Assembly (NCBI GenBank): GCA_038503035.1
Contig: JAVSML010000943.1
Span: 192,841 to 256,840, forward strand
Length of the DNA stretch: 64,000 bases
Direction of reading: 5' to 3'
Origin: Crocodylus rhombifer
Lineage: Eukaryota; Chordata; Crocodylia; Crocodylidae
A program made the position numbers and the translations under genes. Shown here one piece after another: positions 43,370 to 55,503 of the stretch; the first letter of the stretch is position 1; every line of letters starts with the position of its first letter. The notes beneath the pieces are model-generated. The model saw only the letters and a program-made list of their open reading frames with translations, was not told where the DNA came from and did not search any database.

Positions 43370-44100
43370 GCATTTGTAAAAATTGAAGCTTTCAATTAAG
43401 TGTTGTGCTGTTTGCTGGACACTGCATTCACACAAAGGGCTTTCCAAGATGTTCATTTTGTACAGTGTTGTTTTGAAGCACCCATACCCAGATCTCAGTC
43501 TGTTCAGCTTGACCCATGCTTCACTGTCAAGGTCATTCCCAATGGGGGACCCATCTGGTGTTGATATAAAACATTGTAGGAACAGATTTCAGACCAGATT
43601 AATCTATACACTCGACCCCTTATCTAATGTTAGCACAAAACTCAGGACCACAGTACCTGGTGGTTTTGGTCTTTCTTCTTATGTCACTTGGTCTAATGCT
43701 CTTGAGTGCAGGGAATACATTTTTGTGTAAGTTGGGCAGCCTGTTATAAGTCTCCATGCACTGTTAAGTACAGTTCTGAGATTTTTAGCGTAACAGCTTC
43801 TTGACTATACAGAAGCACAGTAATCTGCTGGGGCGTATACCATGGCAAGTGTGGTGGCTCTGAGCACTTTTGAATTTGGCACACCATGTCATGCTGCCTA
43901 AATGTCTTAAAGCAGCTACTCATGCAGAGATTTCACTGCTGACCTTATGAATGTGATGTTTCTAGGTGAAGGAACAGTCTAATGTGACTCTGTGGTAGGT
44001 GTGCTCATGAGGAAGGTTATGGTTGCCTACTGTGATATTCATTGTGCTCTTGCCTCAACAACTGTCCATGTGAAAGACTGATTACACAGATTTTTTGATG
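43370..44100 (-). pseudogene. Decayed non-LTR reverse transcriptase C-terminal region, not CR1
   Basis: Translating the minus strand across frames gives VTLDCSFT then HIHKVSSEISA (about 43995-43920) and, after shifts, NRLPNLHKNVFPALKSIRPS and DIRRKTK (about 43745-43675). The order and wording recall the post-catalytic part of jockey/CR1-superfamily RTs found widely in animals (VTLDR-x-L…, then a LPVLA-x-I-x-P-x-x-RR block). It has many frameshifts. The clade is uncertain and no target duplication is visible. Confidence 0.45.
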
Positions 44101-44109
44101 CTCCCCACT

Positions 44110-44447
44110 GACCTCGTGCCTCTCAAATACCCCTTCTAACCATGGCACCCCTGGCCTGGAAGGAAAAGGAAGTGTCAGGGCCAGGACCCCCTAACATGTT
44201 TAGGGCTTACCAGTCTGTGTTGCATTGAGTGGGATCAAAAGTCTGGTTAATTGACAGCTGAATGCCCTATCCCTAAAGGTCACATTGCTTTCCTGAGAGA
44301 GGCCAGCATATTGATGCAGAACCATTTTACACAAGATGGCCCCAAAAGATACTGAAAGCTTTTTTTAAGCCCCATGGCTGAGGTGTAACCAACAGTTGCA
44401 AGAGCCATTTTTTGTTGGTGCCTCTCCAGGCATTTGGCAGGGTACAC
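44110..44447. other. Unclassified non-coding stretch
   Basis: Nothing recognised. It separates two LINE remnants. Confidence 0.35.
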
Positions 44448-44714
44448 AGAATCATAGAAGTAGGGTCAGAAGAGACCTCATAGATCTTCAAGTCCAACCC
44501 CCCACCTGAGCAGGAGAAAAACTGGGCTCAGATGACTCCAGCCAGGTAGGCATCAAGCCTCTTCTTAAAGACCCCCAGGGTAGGAGCCAGCACCACCCTT
44601 GGAAGTTAGTTCCAGATCCTAGCAACCCTAACTGTGAAGTAGTTTTTACGGATGTCTAATCTAAACCTACTCTCCAACAACTTGTGGCCATTATTCCTTG
44701 TTATGCCGGGGGCG

Positions 44715-45677
44715 CTAGGGGAAACAAGATATCTCCCAAACCCTTCTGGCCCCACTAGTGAGTTTATAGATGGTCACCAGGTCCCCCCTCAGCCTTCTCT
44801 TGTAAAGGCTGAACAGGATCAGGTCCTGCAGTCTCTCATTGTAAGGTCTGCCCTGTTGTCCCCGGATCATGTGGGTGGCCCTCCTCTGGACCCTCTCAAT
44901 GTTGTCCACATCCCTCCTGAAGTGAGGCGCACAGAACTGGACACAGTACTCCAGCTGTGGCCTGACCAGTGTTGCATAGAGGGGGAGGATCACCTCCTTG
45001 GCCCTACTTGAGATGTACCTGTGGATGCACGACAAGGTCTGATTAGCCCTGCCAACCGTGACCTCGCATTGTCGGCCCATGTTCATCTTGGAGTCAATAA
45101 TGACTCCAAGATCCCTTTCTGCCTTCGTGCTCTCAAGAAGGGAGTTTCCCATCTTATAAGTATGCTGCTGGTTACTGCTGCCCAAGTGCAGCACACTGCA
45201 CTTGTCAGTATTGAAACGCATTCTGCTTTTGTTAGCCCACCCCCATAACCTATCCAGGTCTTGCTGCAGTCTTTTCCTCCCTACTACTGTTCTCACCTCA
45301 CCCCAAATTTTGGTATCATCAGCAAAATTAAATGGGTTGCTTTTCACCCCGTTGTCCAAATCGCTGATAAAGAAATTTCATAGTGTGGACCCAAGGACTG
45401 AGGTCGAATATGACCCGTCCATCAGCACCCTCTGAGTATAACCCTTCAGCCAATCTGCAATCCATCTGACTGTGTAGGCATCGATGCCACAGTCGCCTAG
45501 TTTTTTAATGAGCATGGGGTGGGAGACGGTGTCAAAGGCCTTGCTGAAGTTCAGAAAGACTACGTCCATGGCAACACCTGCATCCAATGCTTTTGTGATC
45601 CGATCATGAAAGGCAATTGGGTTGATCTGACATGAACTTCCCCTAATGAAACCATTCTGGTTGCCCTTGAGCATCAT
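44715..45677 (-). pseudogene. CR1 ORF2 reverse transcriptase region (broken)
   Basis: The upper frame (45677-45378, 99 aa) holds NGFIRGSSCQINPIAF, then motif A as VFLNFSKAFDTVSH, in which residue 43 is Asn (codon at 45551-45549) instead of the usual catalytic Asp. It ends SYSTSVLGSTL, lacking the SGVPQG block. After a shift, the lower frame (45359-44715, 214 aa) has NFADDTKIWGEV (FADD at residues 12-15), KCSVLHLGSSNQQ, ERDLGVIIDSKMNM, LYATLVRPQLEYCVQFCAPH, NIERVQRRATHMIRG, and [18 protein letters not shown]. Loss of the motif A Asp and of SGVPQG means no activity. Confidence 0.93.
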
Positions 45678-45836
45678 CCCTGAAGCCAGCCCATCGCAGA
45701 TGTGCTCCTTGATGATCTTCTCAAAGAGTTTCCCTCAGATTGAGGTAAGACTGACAGGCCTATACTTGCCCAGGTCCTCCCTCCTCCCTTTTTTAAAGAT
45801 GGAGACCACATTGGCTATCTTCCAATCATCTGGCAA

Positions 45837-46802
45837 CTAGCCTGAGCACCACGAGTGCTTGTAAAGCCATGCCAAGGGCCCTGCAATAACCCCTGCTAGA
45901 TCCCTCAACACCCTGGGGTGGAGAGCATCTGGACCCACTGATTTGAACATGTCCAGCCCCTCCAGAAGCTCTCTAACCCAGTCCTCCCCAACCTGAGGTC
46001 TGGAGGCATTTCCCTCGAGTCCATCTTGCATCATGGTGGAGAAGTCCTGGTCCCTGAGCAGAGGAGGTATGGTGAATTCCAGCAAGCAATGATTGCTATC
46101 ACCCAGGTGGTCAAGAACCTGGAGGCCCTTTACCAGGTCATTGCCTGTGGCCAGGACCAAGTCCAACAGGGCATTTCCTCTGGTGGGACTGTGCACCTCC
46201 TGAATTAAGTGGAGGTCCTGTATCTCAGCCAGGAACCTCCTGGAATGGTCCAACCTAAATGACTGTTTCTCCCAGCAGATGTCTGGGTAATTTAAATCAC
46301 CCATGACAACTACATCCCATGCCTTAAGTGCCTTTGCAAGCTGGCCTGAAAATTCCCAGTCCAGCTCCTCCCCTTGGTTGGGGGGTCTGTAGTAGACCCC
46401 CACCATTAAATCTCTCTCCCCATGGCCCCCTTGTATCTTGACCCAGAGCACTTCAGCTTGCCCCTCCTCTGACCCCATTCTACTGGCAGAAGATGTGTAT
46501 AGCTCCTTGACATAGAGCACCACACCCCTACCTTTCCTTCCTTCTCTATCCTGCCTGTAAAGACTATAGCCCCTAATGCTAACTGCTCAGTCATGGGATG
46601 AATCCCACTACGTTTCTGTAAGCCCTATTAAGTCTGGGTTTGAACTGGTTATTCTCAGGGCAAGTTCCTCCTGTTTGTTCCCCATACTACGAGCATTGAT
46701 ATATAGACATTTAAGGCCTTGCATAGCTGTGTGTGCCACCCCCCGATTTGGGTGACTGTCTGGACCCCTGTTTCTTACCTGGGCACTCCTTACATTTGTC
46801 AC
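45837..46802 (-). pseudogene. CR1 ORF2 endonuclease region (broken)
   Basis: APE-type endonuclease of CR1, which nicks the genomic target before reverse transcription. Frames: 46802-46608 (NARSMGNKQEE … SNPDLIGLTET, with the catalytic TET block), then 46523-45837 (VLYVKELYT, LMVGVYYRPPNQGEE, VVMGDLNYPDICWE where CR1 usually has GDFNHPD, LDLVLATGNDLV, DSNHCLLEF). Right after DQDFSTMMQ the frame jumps to EGLDMFKSVGPDALHPRVLR, already the RT start, so roughly 100-170 residues between the domains are missing by deletion. The frame ends at a stop after HSWCSG. Confidence 0.9.
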
Positions 46803-46949
46803 CTGTCTTGCTCAGGTGGTGTCTCTTCATCTTCCTGCAGCCCCCTCCCCCAGCGAGGCTAGTTTAAAGCTTGCCGTACAAGATCAGCCAACCTGGAAGA
46901 GAAGACATGCTTGCCTTTAGGAGAGAGATGTGTGGCACACGTATGCCCT

Positions 46950-49250
46950 GCTCCCTCAGCTCCTGCTCCCCAACTGCCTACTTATAAGTACTGCTATAGG
47001 TAAGGTGCACTGTGAAATGGGAATTATCCATATTATCCCACTCCACTCCCTCCCTTCCTCTTCACCCAGAAAACCAGAGAAGGCTCATCTCTCCAAGCTC
47101 ACATCCTTTGGTTCCCAGCCCTCCTGCCTCTCACAGCAGGGAGATGGAATCCAGCATCTGGGTTTTCCCAACCAGGAGGTGAAACACAAGCATTTCAAAG
47201 CATGGTCAGTGCTGAGTTGTGAGCAACTGAACAGCTTTCTCCCCACATGGAGAAAACGGTTCAGACAGGGGACTCGCCATAGATCCCTTGGTGTCTCTCT
47301 TGATTGCAGACTCTGCATTTATGTGAGGAAGGCCCAGCCATGGAGACCAAGATGTTGGATACAGAATAGTCATCCAGAGATATATGCATAGGTGGCACTA
47401 GTGAAATGGGGACCAAATGGGACCCCTGATGTGGGCAGTTGGAATGGACAGGTTGACTGCCTGCACCCACACTGCCACAGCTCTTGAATGAGCTGTCCAG
47501 GCCCAGAAACACACTACAGAGGTCCAAGAATGAGGTCCACAGATGGCCACCTGCTCTATGAGGGAGGCCACCCTCACCACTACAGAACTGACAGTCACAG
47601 CACCAGGATAAGGACTTTATGCTCAGGGTCAGAGACTATTTGGGATCCACCCACAAAAACTTTGAGTGTCATCAGCATCACCTCCCATGGGGAGACTAGT
47701 GCCCTGCTGGCCAGGAGTGGTGAGATGCTACTCACCACCCCTGGCATGGAAAGCCCCACTCCAGGCACTCCCCCTTGGGGCAACATGCCCAAGACTCCCA
47801 TGTGAAGGGGGGGTAGGAACTTAATGGTGGTCATGGGGGAATACTCCACACTGCCCATTAATTGGGAGATGATGGGGTGTGAGGGAGCCCCAGAACAGGA
47901 GATATGACAGGTGGGAGCCACTGACCTGTGGTCCAAGGAGCCAGGAAGGTATCTGGTGGGGCCTACTTTGGGAAGCAGCATTTGGAGATGGGAGTGGGAC
48001 CAAACTGCCCAAGATCTGCTGCCGGGGCCAGCATTGACTATGCCCACCTTCCAGGGCCAACATGCTACCCCCAGCTGCTGACAGTCCCCAGTGTAGGTGC
48101 AGGGCTCCAAAGGGGTTTGAGGCCTGTCCTCGAAGGACACAGGAGCACTCAGAATGGGGTGGAGGGGAGGCTGCCCGCAGCCAACTGGGGCAGGCCACTC
48201 CAGGCCTGTGTCCCACTATGGGGAAATGGTATAGACTCTGTAAAGATAGACAGCCCCCTCTGCTTGGGTCCAATTTCTGGAGCTGGCAACATTCCATAGT
48301 TTTTATTGTGCACATTAAAATATGGCAGCTACAACATTTAATTAAACCAAGGGAGTAGCATCAAACCATCGCATAGCATTCCCCCTGCCACTCCAAGTTT
48401 TCAAGTCTATCAAGCTGACACTCCATGGCTACCCACTCCCCTCCATCTTCCCCAATGGTACTACTGCCTGGTGCAGCCAGGGTCTTTTCCCACTCTGTCA
48501 ATGTTAACTTAGTAGAAGGTTCCAAGTTTTGGAGCAGGTTTTTGTTTAATAAACAGTCTAAGAGTTTAGCAGCTTCAATATATGATAATAACAAGGCAGG
48601 TATCTTCCTCAGGTTGTGTTCCCCCACAGCCCTGATGTCTGTCCCTGGGGAGGAGTTGGGGAGGGAGAGGGTAAGTAGGGTGGTGTTTGGCCTGCTGGGG
48701 TGTGGACATCACTGCCTGGGACATGGCCAGAAGAGCCTGGGGCTGGAGACCCAGAACCCAGTGCCAGGTCGGGGACAATCAAAGCCCCCTGGACCTCCTC
48801 ATTTGGAAAGGATTGCAATCTATGTGGATGAGGAGCTACTCTGCTATGGATTCACAGATCCAGACAGCCTGCTGGCTGCTGTGTAGGCCAGAGCCACCAG
48901 CATCAGTGATATGGGAATACGCACACTTGGTGGGCACAGGATGTGCTGGGTGGCCCATGCGCAGGATGGCTGGCTGGTGGCTTGTGGCCATGAGGGCATA
49001 TACTATGATGAGCAGTTACCACATCAAGTCCACGTGGGCATCCATGATGTCTCTGCCAGCCAATTAGAGGTGGGTCGGTCATTCAGCTCTGCTCGGGAGT
49101 CTTTGGCAGCCTAGGGAGCCTGCAGGACATGCAAGAGGCCCCCCTACATGCTGAGCTCAGCCCATTTAGGCAGGCTCTGAACCTCCTCTCCCATCCTTCC
49201 CCCCCCACAAGGGCTAACATGTTCTGCTTGCTCCTGACCTAACCTTGGGC
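46950..49250. other. 2.3 kb G+C-rich block, not identified
   Basis: Follows the 5' end of the CR1. Open frames of 120-181 aa exist on both strands (47595-48140 minus, 47821-48315 minus, 48425-48886 plus, 48687-49067 plus). They overlap one another, so at most one strand could be real. None shows a domain I know. The low-coordinate part (46950-47320) could be further CR1 ORF1 on the minus strand, but I see no esterase block. The rest may be the interior of a large DNA transposon or LTR element. No ends were found. Confidence 0.35.
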
Positions 49251-49257
49251 GATTAGA

Positions 49258-49402
49258 GTAAAGCTAAAAAGTTGAAGCACTTCTGCCTCAGGCTTCTTCA
49301 ACGCCTGTACTTTTCAATTAACTACTAACCGATTATGATTAAGCCAAGCAGAAAACAGGGTACGTTTGCACCTTATAGACTAATTAAAGCAGAGATGCAT
49401 CT
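49258..49402 (-). mobile_element. Possible Penelope-like 3' tail
   Basis: On the minus strand it reads TTAGTCTATAAGGTGCAAACG near 49384-49364 and GTTGAAGAAGCCTGAGGCAG (about 49302-49283). This layout (GAAGAAG-CTGA stem, then 'AGTCTATAAGGTGC') is common in reptile element tails related to the 16426 region. Confidence 0.3.
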
Positions 49403-49769
49403 CTGATTGGAGTCACCCTCCAGCACCATCATTTTCTATCAACACAAGTTCTTTTCATGTTCCATTGAGTTATTTTCTAATCAATATTACAGTTATTGCT
49501 TAAAATGGCATCTCCTTTTATTGTTTTAATAATTATTTGATGCAGAATTGTTAGCTACTACATCCAGGAATATCTGACTCCTTTTATTAGTAACAGCATT
49601 TCTAATCTAGCCAGTGCCTCTCATGTGACAACAGAATTACTGGTAGCATTTATTTTTATAATAATATTAAAGAAATCTCTATCAATTTCCTCCCCTTCTC
49701 CCCCCAATCTAATCCTGGGATTTGACAGCAAAACCCCAAAAGAACATCTTTAAATTCTATTCCCAAAGG
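49403..49769. other. A+T-rich non-coding stretch
   Basis: Nothing recognised. Confidence 0.35.
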
Positions 49770-49772
49770 TTA

Positions 49773-50545
49773 AGTACAGTCAAAAAGCCTGAGGCTGAAT
49801 TCAGTTTTTGCAGGTTAGGCTAAGCTGCAAAGATTGAACCAATAAACAAATGAGCAGACAATTACTTTTGATTCAGGAAATGCAGTCATATGCCTGCAGT
49901 GGCTCAAGCCAGAAGCTGGGGGTTGCTAGAGCACAGGTCTCTGGAACCTAGTCCACAGCATGAGCTGTGCATTTGCTTCCTCTTCCTGCTGCCCCTGAGG
50001 TCTTTGGGATTTGCAGTCTACAATCAAAGTAGCAGGACTCTGCTGGATTGCTCATCACTTCTTCTTCCTGCTTCCACATGCCTCTGGGATTTTTAGTCCA
50101 CAGTCACACCTTCCAGTAAAGTTTTTTTTAGCAGGGCAGGGCAGCTCCATACTCAAGGGAAGGTGAGTTAAACCCATCTCCCTGGCCCCAGCCCTCAGCC
50201 TTGGGATGAGGGGGGGAAAGTGAGCCAGCCCTCACTGCTTCAGCGAGGGAGTACAGAGGTAGGACCAGCTCTCTGGAGCAGACAGTACAGCCCAGACCAG
50301 GGCTGCAAAGCATGCTAGGATGTGGGACTCTGATTTAACTTAAACCACGAAGGGGTCTGAGACATAAGTTTCATAAACTGGTTTGACCCAAATCAATTAA
50401 GTCTGATACTACATTCAAACAGGTTTTCCTAAGCCAGTTTCAGCCATTCTGAAACTGGTTTATGTGCACTGAACTTCAGTTTTGTTACAGGTTTAAACTA
50501 GTTTCCAATCACTTAAACCAGTTTGTGTAACTTCTGTCCCTAGTC
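49773..50545 (+). mobile_element. PIF/Harbinger-like non-autonomous transposon, copy 3
   Basis: TTA at 49770-49772 is followed by AGTACAGTCAAAAAGCCTGA (GGCT of the end is lost). The right end is GTAACTTCTGTCCCTAG (50528-50544). It shares CAGTTTTTGCAGGTTAGGCT, AAGCCAGAAGCTGGGGGTTG, CTGAGGTCTTTGGGATTTGC and the AAACCAGTTT-rich right part with copy 1. The right TTA is not clear. Non-coding. Confidence 0.68.
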
Positions 50546-53118
50546 CACACCATCATTAACATACAATGCTAAACTATTGTACCTTCATTTATCTTTATTT
50601 CTATACTACCTGTACAACACATATTTGTATTCCGGTCATGCTTGTTAGTCTGCCATGTTTCAGTTATCCCTAAAGTCACATCCTGCATCTGCAGTTCTTC
50701 TTCTGTTTTGTTGCCTGGAGTCCCTGGCTAGTATTCAAACAGCTCAGAGGGTTTTTTTTCAGTCTCTGACAATTTTCTAGCTGGATTAGATGTATTTGTT
50801 TCACTAACTGTACTTTCTGGTTGCTTACCACGCTCATCAATATTAGGATTTTCCCTTTGCCATCCATACACTTGGCATATTGTGTTCCTTTATTCTATAC
50901 TATTTTCTTGTGTGCCTAATTTTCCTCCTTTTATGTTGTTCTTGTGTGTTAAAACCAGGCCTGAGGATTACTTTGACCTTCCATAGAGTTGAAGTAATTA
51001 TTCCCCTGTTTATAAAGTGGACATAATGATACCTTTTCCTCTTCATAAAGATCATTCAGATTCATAGATAAAAAGCCCTCTAGAACAAAAAAGTAACCAA
51101 TAAATGAAGTATTTTTTCCAAAAGGTCTTTATTAATAACTGCAAACATCTATGTATTTGCTAAGTATATAAGCACAAATACAGTAGTTCATGAGCAAGAT
51201 TCAGAAATTGAATGGGCGCTATTTGGAATTAAAATTAGAAAGGTCTGTCTTTAAATTTTTAAAGCAACAAACTAGTCCAAGGTCAGGCAGGTGCTGCAGT
51301 GTGACAGCTTATGCTAGCAAAATAGATTTTTTTGAAACTGGTGTTCAAAGTCAAAGATAAAAATCTCCTGTCAGATCCTGCAAAGAGCAGGTTTACATCA
51401 GGCCTAGATTCCCAAGATACAAGTTATAGTTTTTGTCCTAGCAAGTGACTATGTTCTTTAGAATGAAACTTAAATGACTTAGAGAGTGAACTATTAACAC
51501 CAAAAGTCATGTTAGCCAAAATCTGGAGACTGACTTACTGTTAACACGGATTGGACAATTTAAAATTCTGTGGCATGTTGATGACCCTAAAAATACTGCA
51601 AGAACAATCCAATTGTACTTTTGTAGAGTTCTACTATGTAAAGAATAATATAATTTGAGATATCTGAAAGCACTTTCCTGACTTTAAGAAAAGGAAAGCA
51701 TATTCTCAATGTTCTTATTGTCATGCTGAGCGTGTTACTTGAGCCTTTTTTTATTTTTCGTGTTTCAAACATATGGCACAGTTTGGATAGTTGGCTAGAG
51801 AGATACATGTGAAGACAATCCTTGCAATTTCTCCTGTGAAGCTACGCTCTGTATTTAATTTGATTAAGAAAATGGACGTACTTACAATATTCTATATACT
51901 ATGCTTTGTTTACATCAGATTCACAAGAATATGTGGGCTGTGTGCCACTACCAATCCTTTTGCTAGAGATCAGTTTTCCACAATACCCGCACTGTCTCTT
52001 TTCCTTGTGTGTTAAATGTTTTTTATTACAAAGCTCAATCTTGCTGAGCACTTTGACCCTTATTCCACAAGATTTATAGATATTGAGCTAATCTTAAACT
52101 TGCATAGGAAAAGTACTACTGTCATGATCATTATCATGCTGGTGAACACACTTAAAAACAGGTAGATGTTTCTATGTTGGAATGCAATCACTTGAGTTTA
52201 TTAAATTTATTCAGTAAAATTACAGCACTGAGTCCATGAAAACTTGGTGAATTCACTTTGGATCCAGTGAATATTTTTCAGCCAAAACTGGAAAAAGGCT
52301 TTTTAACAAATGCTAAAATGAAATGCTTTGATTATTTTTATTCTGAAACATTTTTTATTTTAAAATGATTAATATTTCATTGTTTTTAAATGGAATGTAA
52401 CCTACAAATGAAAATAATTAATCAATCCCAAACAATATATCATTCCCCTGAGAAAATAAGAATGTTGCTGTGTATCCATCCTCCTTTCCCATTCATTTTG
52501 GCCAAGGAACCAGAAATTGAAATTTCTCTACAGATTTATTCAATGTGCACCTTTCTAGCTTGTGTTATATAACTAAAAAAACCCAGACAAACCAGATTTA
52601 GATCTTTGTTTTCTCCAAGTATGCGGATTCCATTCTTAAGAAAAATTCTCTACAATGAAAAAGCCAGATAATTAACAGTGTTCCACAAAAATGTAAAACA
52701 GCTACATAGAAATTATGCTAAAAGGCTACATATTTTAAAAAGCAATTACTGGTACTAGGTTTTAGCCAACTATTAGAATTAGAAGATATAATTACTTGTT
52801 ATATTTATAAGTTGGGCTCAAAACTTAGACAAAAAAAGAAAAACATTTTTTTTTCTATAGGTCTTACATGCTCACTAATATGAAAACGTTCTCTCCATAA
52901 CACACATTAATATGTAAATCTATCTACATATTAATATATGTTATGGAACCATACATTTATGGTTCAGTGTTCAAAGGCAAATTACATAATTGAAATCTAA
53001 ACTAAATACACTTCTTTCTAAAAGGGCATTAACAACATCCCTGATATGTAAGCAATGGAAATCAGATGCCTGAAATTTTCTCTGCATGTTTAAAACTATA
53101 TGCCAACAGATTGAGGTG
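50546..53118. other. A+T-rich non-coding DNA with a possible MIR trace
   Basis: 50985-51060 (TAATTATTCCCCTGTTTATAAAGTGGACATAATG) resembles a MIR core on the plus strand. Otherwise no gene or element. Confidence 0.35.
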
Positions 53119-53402
53119 GGGCATTAGCTCACGTGTGATGCGATGTCACCATAGCAATGAGCTACAGTGACATAGCATCCACAGGCAAAAACCATGATGC
53201 CACTGCTACCTCACTGCTGCAATGCACTCCCTTTGTATGGTGTATTGCTACAGCAATGTAGTGGCTAAAAATAACTGTGCACTGCTGGAACAGCACAGCG
53301 CAGTACAGGCTATTATTACACCGTCATTTAGTACTTCCTCTCGGAAATACTAAATGATGGCACAGTAACAATGTCACTGTAGAGGCATGTGTAGATGTGT
53401 CC
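53119..53402. mobile_element. MITE of the 'GGGCATGTCTACAC' family
   Basis: The left part GGGCATTAGCTCACGTGTGA and TAGCAATGAGCTACAGTGAC match the MITE at 42215. The right end is GGCATGTGTAGATGTGTCC (53384-53402), followed by AGT. Internal CATTTAGTA/TACTAAATG inverted words (53322, 53350). The left end is decayed. Confidence 0.6.
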
Positions 53403-53929
53403 AGTGATTCTTTGTGGAGTCAAATGAGCTTATATCAAGCCATGCCTGCTTCTGGTGGTTGCCCTTCGGAATAGCTTTGGGTACCTGCTAATATCCAGGA
53501 CAGATACAACATGCCCAAACCTATATTTTTGCCCTTAGAAATAGCTACTCTTGATATAAATTGACCTTTCTCAAAATTCACTTCATATTCTCAAGTAAAA
53601 ACATGGGGACAAGAAGTTGTAATTGCTACTGACTAAAAAAGAAAGTTCTACATGATAGATATAAGCTAATTTGTCCACAAGTGCAAAATAACGTATGCTA
53701 CAAGCAGTCATTTCACCTACTCAAACACATTGATGGGGTCCAATTTAACAGTAAACATTCAGGAGAAATATTGAAACCCCATGGAGGACAATTCAGTGAC
53801 AGCAGCTGTTCAGCTGCTGCAATAGTCAGAAGGCAGACAGAACCATAGGATATAAAGAGTAGGAAGAATTATAATACCATATATCCTTTGACTGATAATA
53901 CTAGTCATCTAAGAAAGGAAAGCAGACAC
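53403..53929. other. A+T-rich non-coding stretch
   Basis: Nothing recognised. Confidence 0.35.
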
Positions 53930-54300
53930 AGAAATCATCAAAACATGGGCAGTGAAAATGATTGGAGACTTAGAAAGACTGAAAAACTATGAAACAGACT
54001 GAAAGCCTGGAAGTTACTAGTTTTAAGAGGCAATGAAATAAGAAGAGACAGGGTCAGGCTATATAAAATAATGAAGGGTATATAAGTCAACTGGACACCT
54101 TTTCCCAGAGTGTAAGATCAAGCTGACATCCTATAAAATTGAAAGGCAAACAGATATGATATACTTTTAATTATACAGGGGGCAATTAAGCTACAGAACT
54201 CATTGCCACCATGTATAACTAAGAATACAACTGTAATGTTTATAGAGCTAAGGGCATCCACAGCTAATAAAGCATATAACCAGATGCTTTTCACCCTGTT
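53930..54300 (+). mobile_element. Ancient L3/CR1-type LINE remnant
   Basis: Blocks in L3/CR1 order: GGCTATATAAAATAATGAAGG (54057), AGTGTAAGATCAAGCTGACA, CTATAAAATTGAAAGGCAAACAG (54131), TACAGAACTCATTGCCACC (54191). These correspond to the YKIMK…, MKLKGQ…, and WNSLP… lines of the RT C-terminus. No frame survives. Confidence 0.5.
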
Positions 54301-54344
54301 TACGCAAGAGTCATTGTACCAAAAAGTTATAGGATTGCCTCTTA

Positions 54345-54430
54345 GGCCAGGTACAGACATTCAAAAAACCTGAGGAAGAAGCAATTTAATTTTCGTGCTT
54401 TACTCTAAGTGTCCTAGGTTAGGTCAGGAG
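54345..54430 (+). mobile_element. End fragment of the Harbinger-like family (copy 4)
   Basis: TTA (54342-54344), then GGCCAGGTACAGACATTCAA and AAAACCTGAGGAAG match the left end of copies 1 and 3. The matching right end is not found downstream. Confidence 0.55.
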
Positions 54431-54469
54431 TGAACAGAACACACGTTCGCCCTTTGGTGGTGGGGGCAT

Positions 54470-55080
54470 ATAGGCTGCCTTCACTGGGTAAAGCCAGCAG
54501 GTTGGGGGTAAGCCGTCATGCCTCCCAGCAGGCTCCTGAGGCCAGGCCACCCCGATTGGCTGCCAAGTATGGCTGAGCACCCTTTCCCCGCCTCCCAGCA
54601 GTCAGCCACAGGCAAGACAACCTTGCTTGGCCATGCCTGGCACTGGTCCGGCATGAGCTGGCACAGCCACAGGGAGCAGGACTGAAGCCAGACCACACTT
54701 CTCCCCTCTCCCCTGGCAGTCGGTGCCTGGAACTTTGCACCATGCAGTGGGCACAAGAGTTTTCACAGAAGGAAGGATCAGGCCCTTGGACCTCTGGCAA
54801 ACTGTAGATGGCTGTAGCAGGTTCCTGGTACGATTGCAGGAATAGCAGCACCTGCCGTTTCCCAGATCTCTGAGGGGCCCAATCCTGTGTTCTGTGGAGT
54901 GCACCTCACTGCTTAGGGACATAGTATAAAGATACAAAAATACTGAGCTAAAGCCACTCCCATCCCACCCCACACCTGCCTTTGGCTGACAGCTCAGAGC
55001 AGTCAAGCATGAGCTGAGTTCCAGCACCGCTGCATCCAAGGTGGGGCTGTGGGTAGACTTGTAACAAGAGGCCCCCTTTT
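54470..55080. other. G+C-rich block, unclassified
   Basis: Begins with GGGTAAAGCCAGCAGGTTGG. Minus frames of 91-145 aa overlap and look chance. It may be the rest of a rearranged transposon behind copy 4. Confidence 0.35.
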
Positions 55081-55503
55081 TGCCTGCCCCAATACAATAA
55101 AGCCCCTACTCCACACAGCAAAGGCTTCTTCCCAGCACTGCCAGCTCCTCCTTGGGGTATATCTCTTTTTTCTGCCTTTTCTTCCTTTCTCCCTTCTCTT
55201 CTTTCTTTTCACTATACGGATATGTAATTTTTTAGGGATTCTATAAAATCAATGCTTCATGAAATCACATTTGATAAGGGCTTACATAGATATAGTATAG
55301 TATTGTGCATTTGTATTTTTCCCCTTACTGTATTTGGTATTCTATCCATTGTATGTGCCATGGCATTTCACCTTTTATATTTTAGATTTTATGCTTTCAA
55401 CCTTGTAACAAATGTTTTTTCTTTTAGAAGTAAGTTGCAACCTGTAAAAATAGTAGAACGGGTGGGAATTGAAATACCGTCTCTACGTATCGCACTGATC
55501 TCT
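55081..55503. other. A+T-rich non-coding stretch
   Basis: Includes a pyrimidine tract (55145-55205). Nothing recognised. Confidence 0.35.

Larger units (their letters stand above)
44448..46940 (-). mobile_element. Most complete CR1 LINE of the window (ORF1 end, ORF2, 3' end)
   Basis: From high to low coordinate: the ORF1 C-terminus ATHLSPKGKHVFSSRLADLV and its stop (46938-46865); the linker; the ORF2 start LKCLYINARSMGNKQEELAL (46720); the endonuclease and RT; and the 3' UTR to CAGAATCATAGAAGTAGGGT (reversed end, 44449). Length is close to that of ORF2 plus tail, but it has an internal loss between endonuclease and RT and several frame breaks. It was probably a separate, younger CR1 subfamily from those at 23795 and 5250 (different tail: GAAGAGACCTCATAGATCTT). 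Confidence 0.95.

Noticed and set aside
47595..48315. 181- and 164-aa minus frames as a gene
   Set aside because: They overlap each other in different frames, a plus frame overlaps both, and no motif is recognisable. Kept only as an unexplained block.
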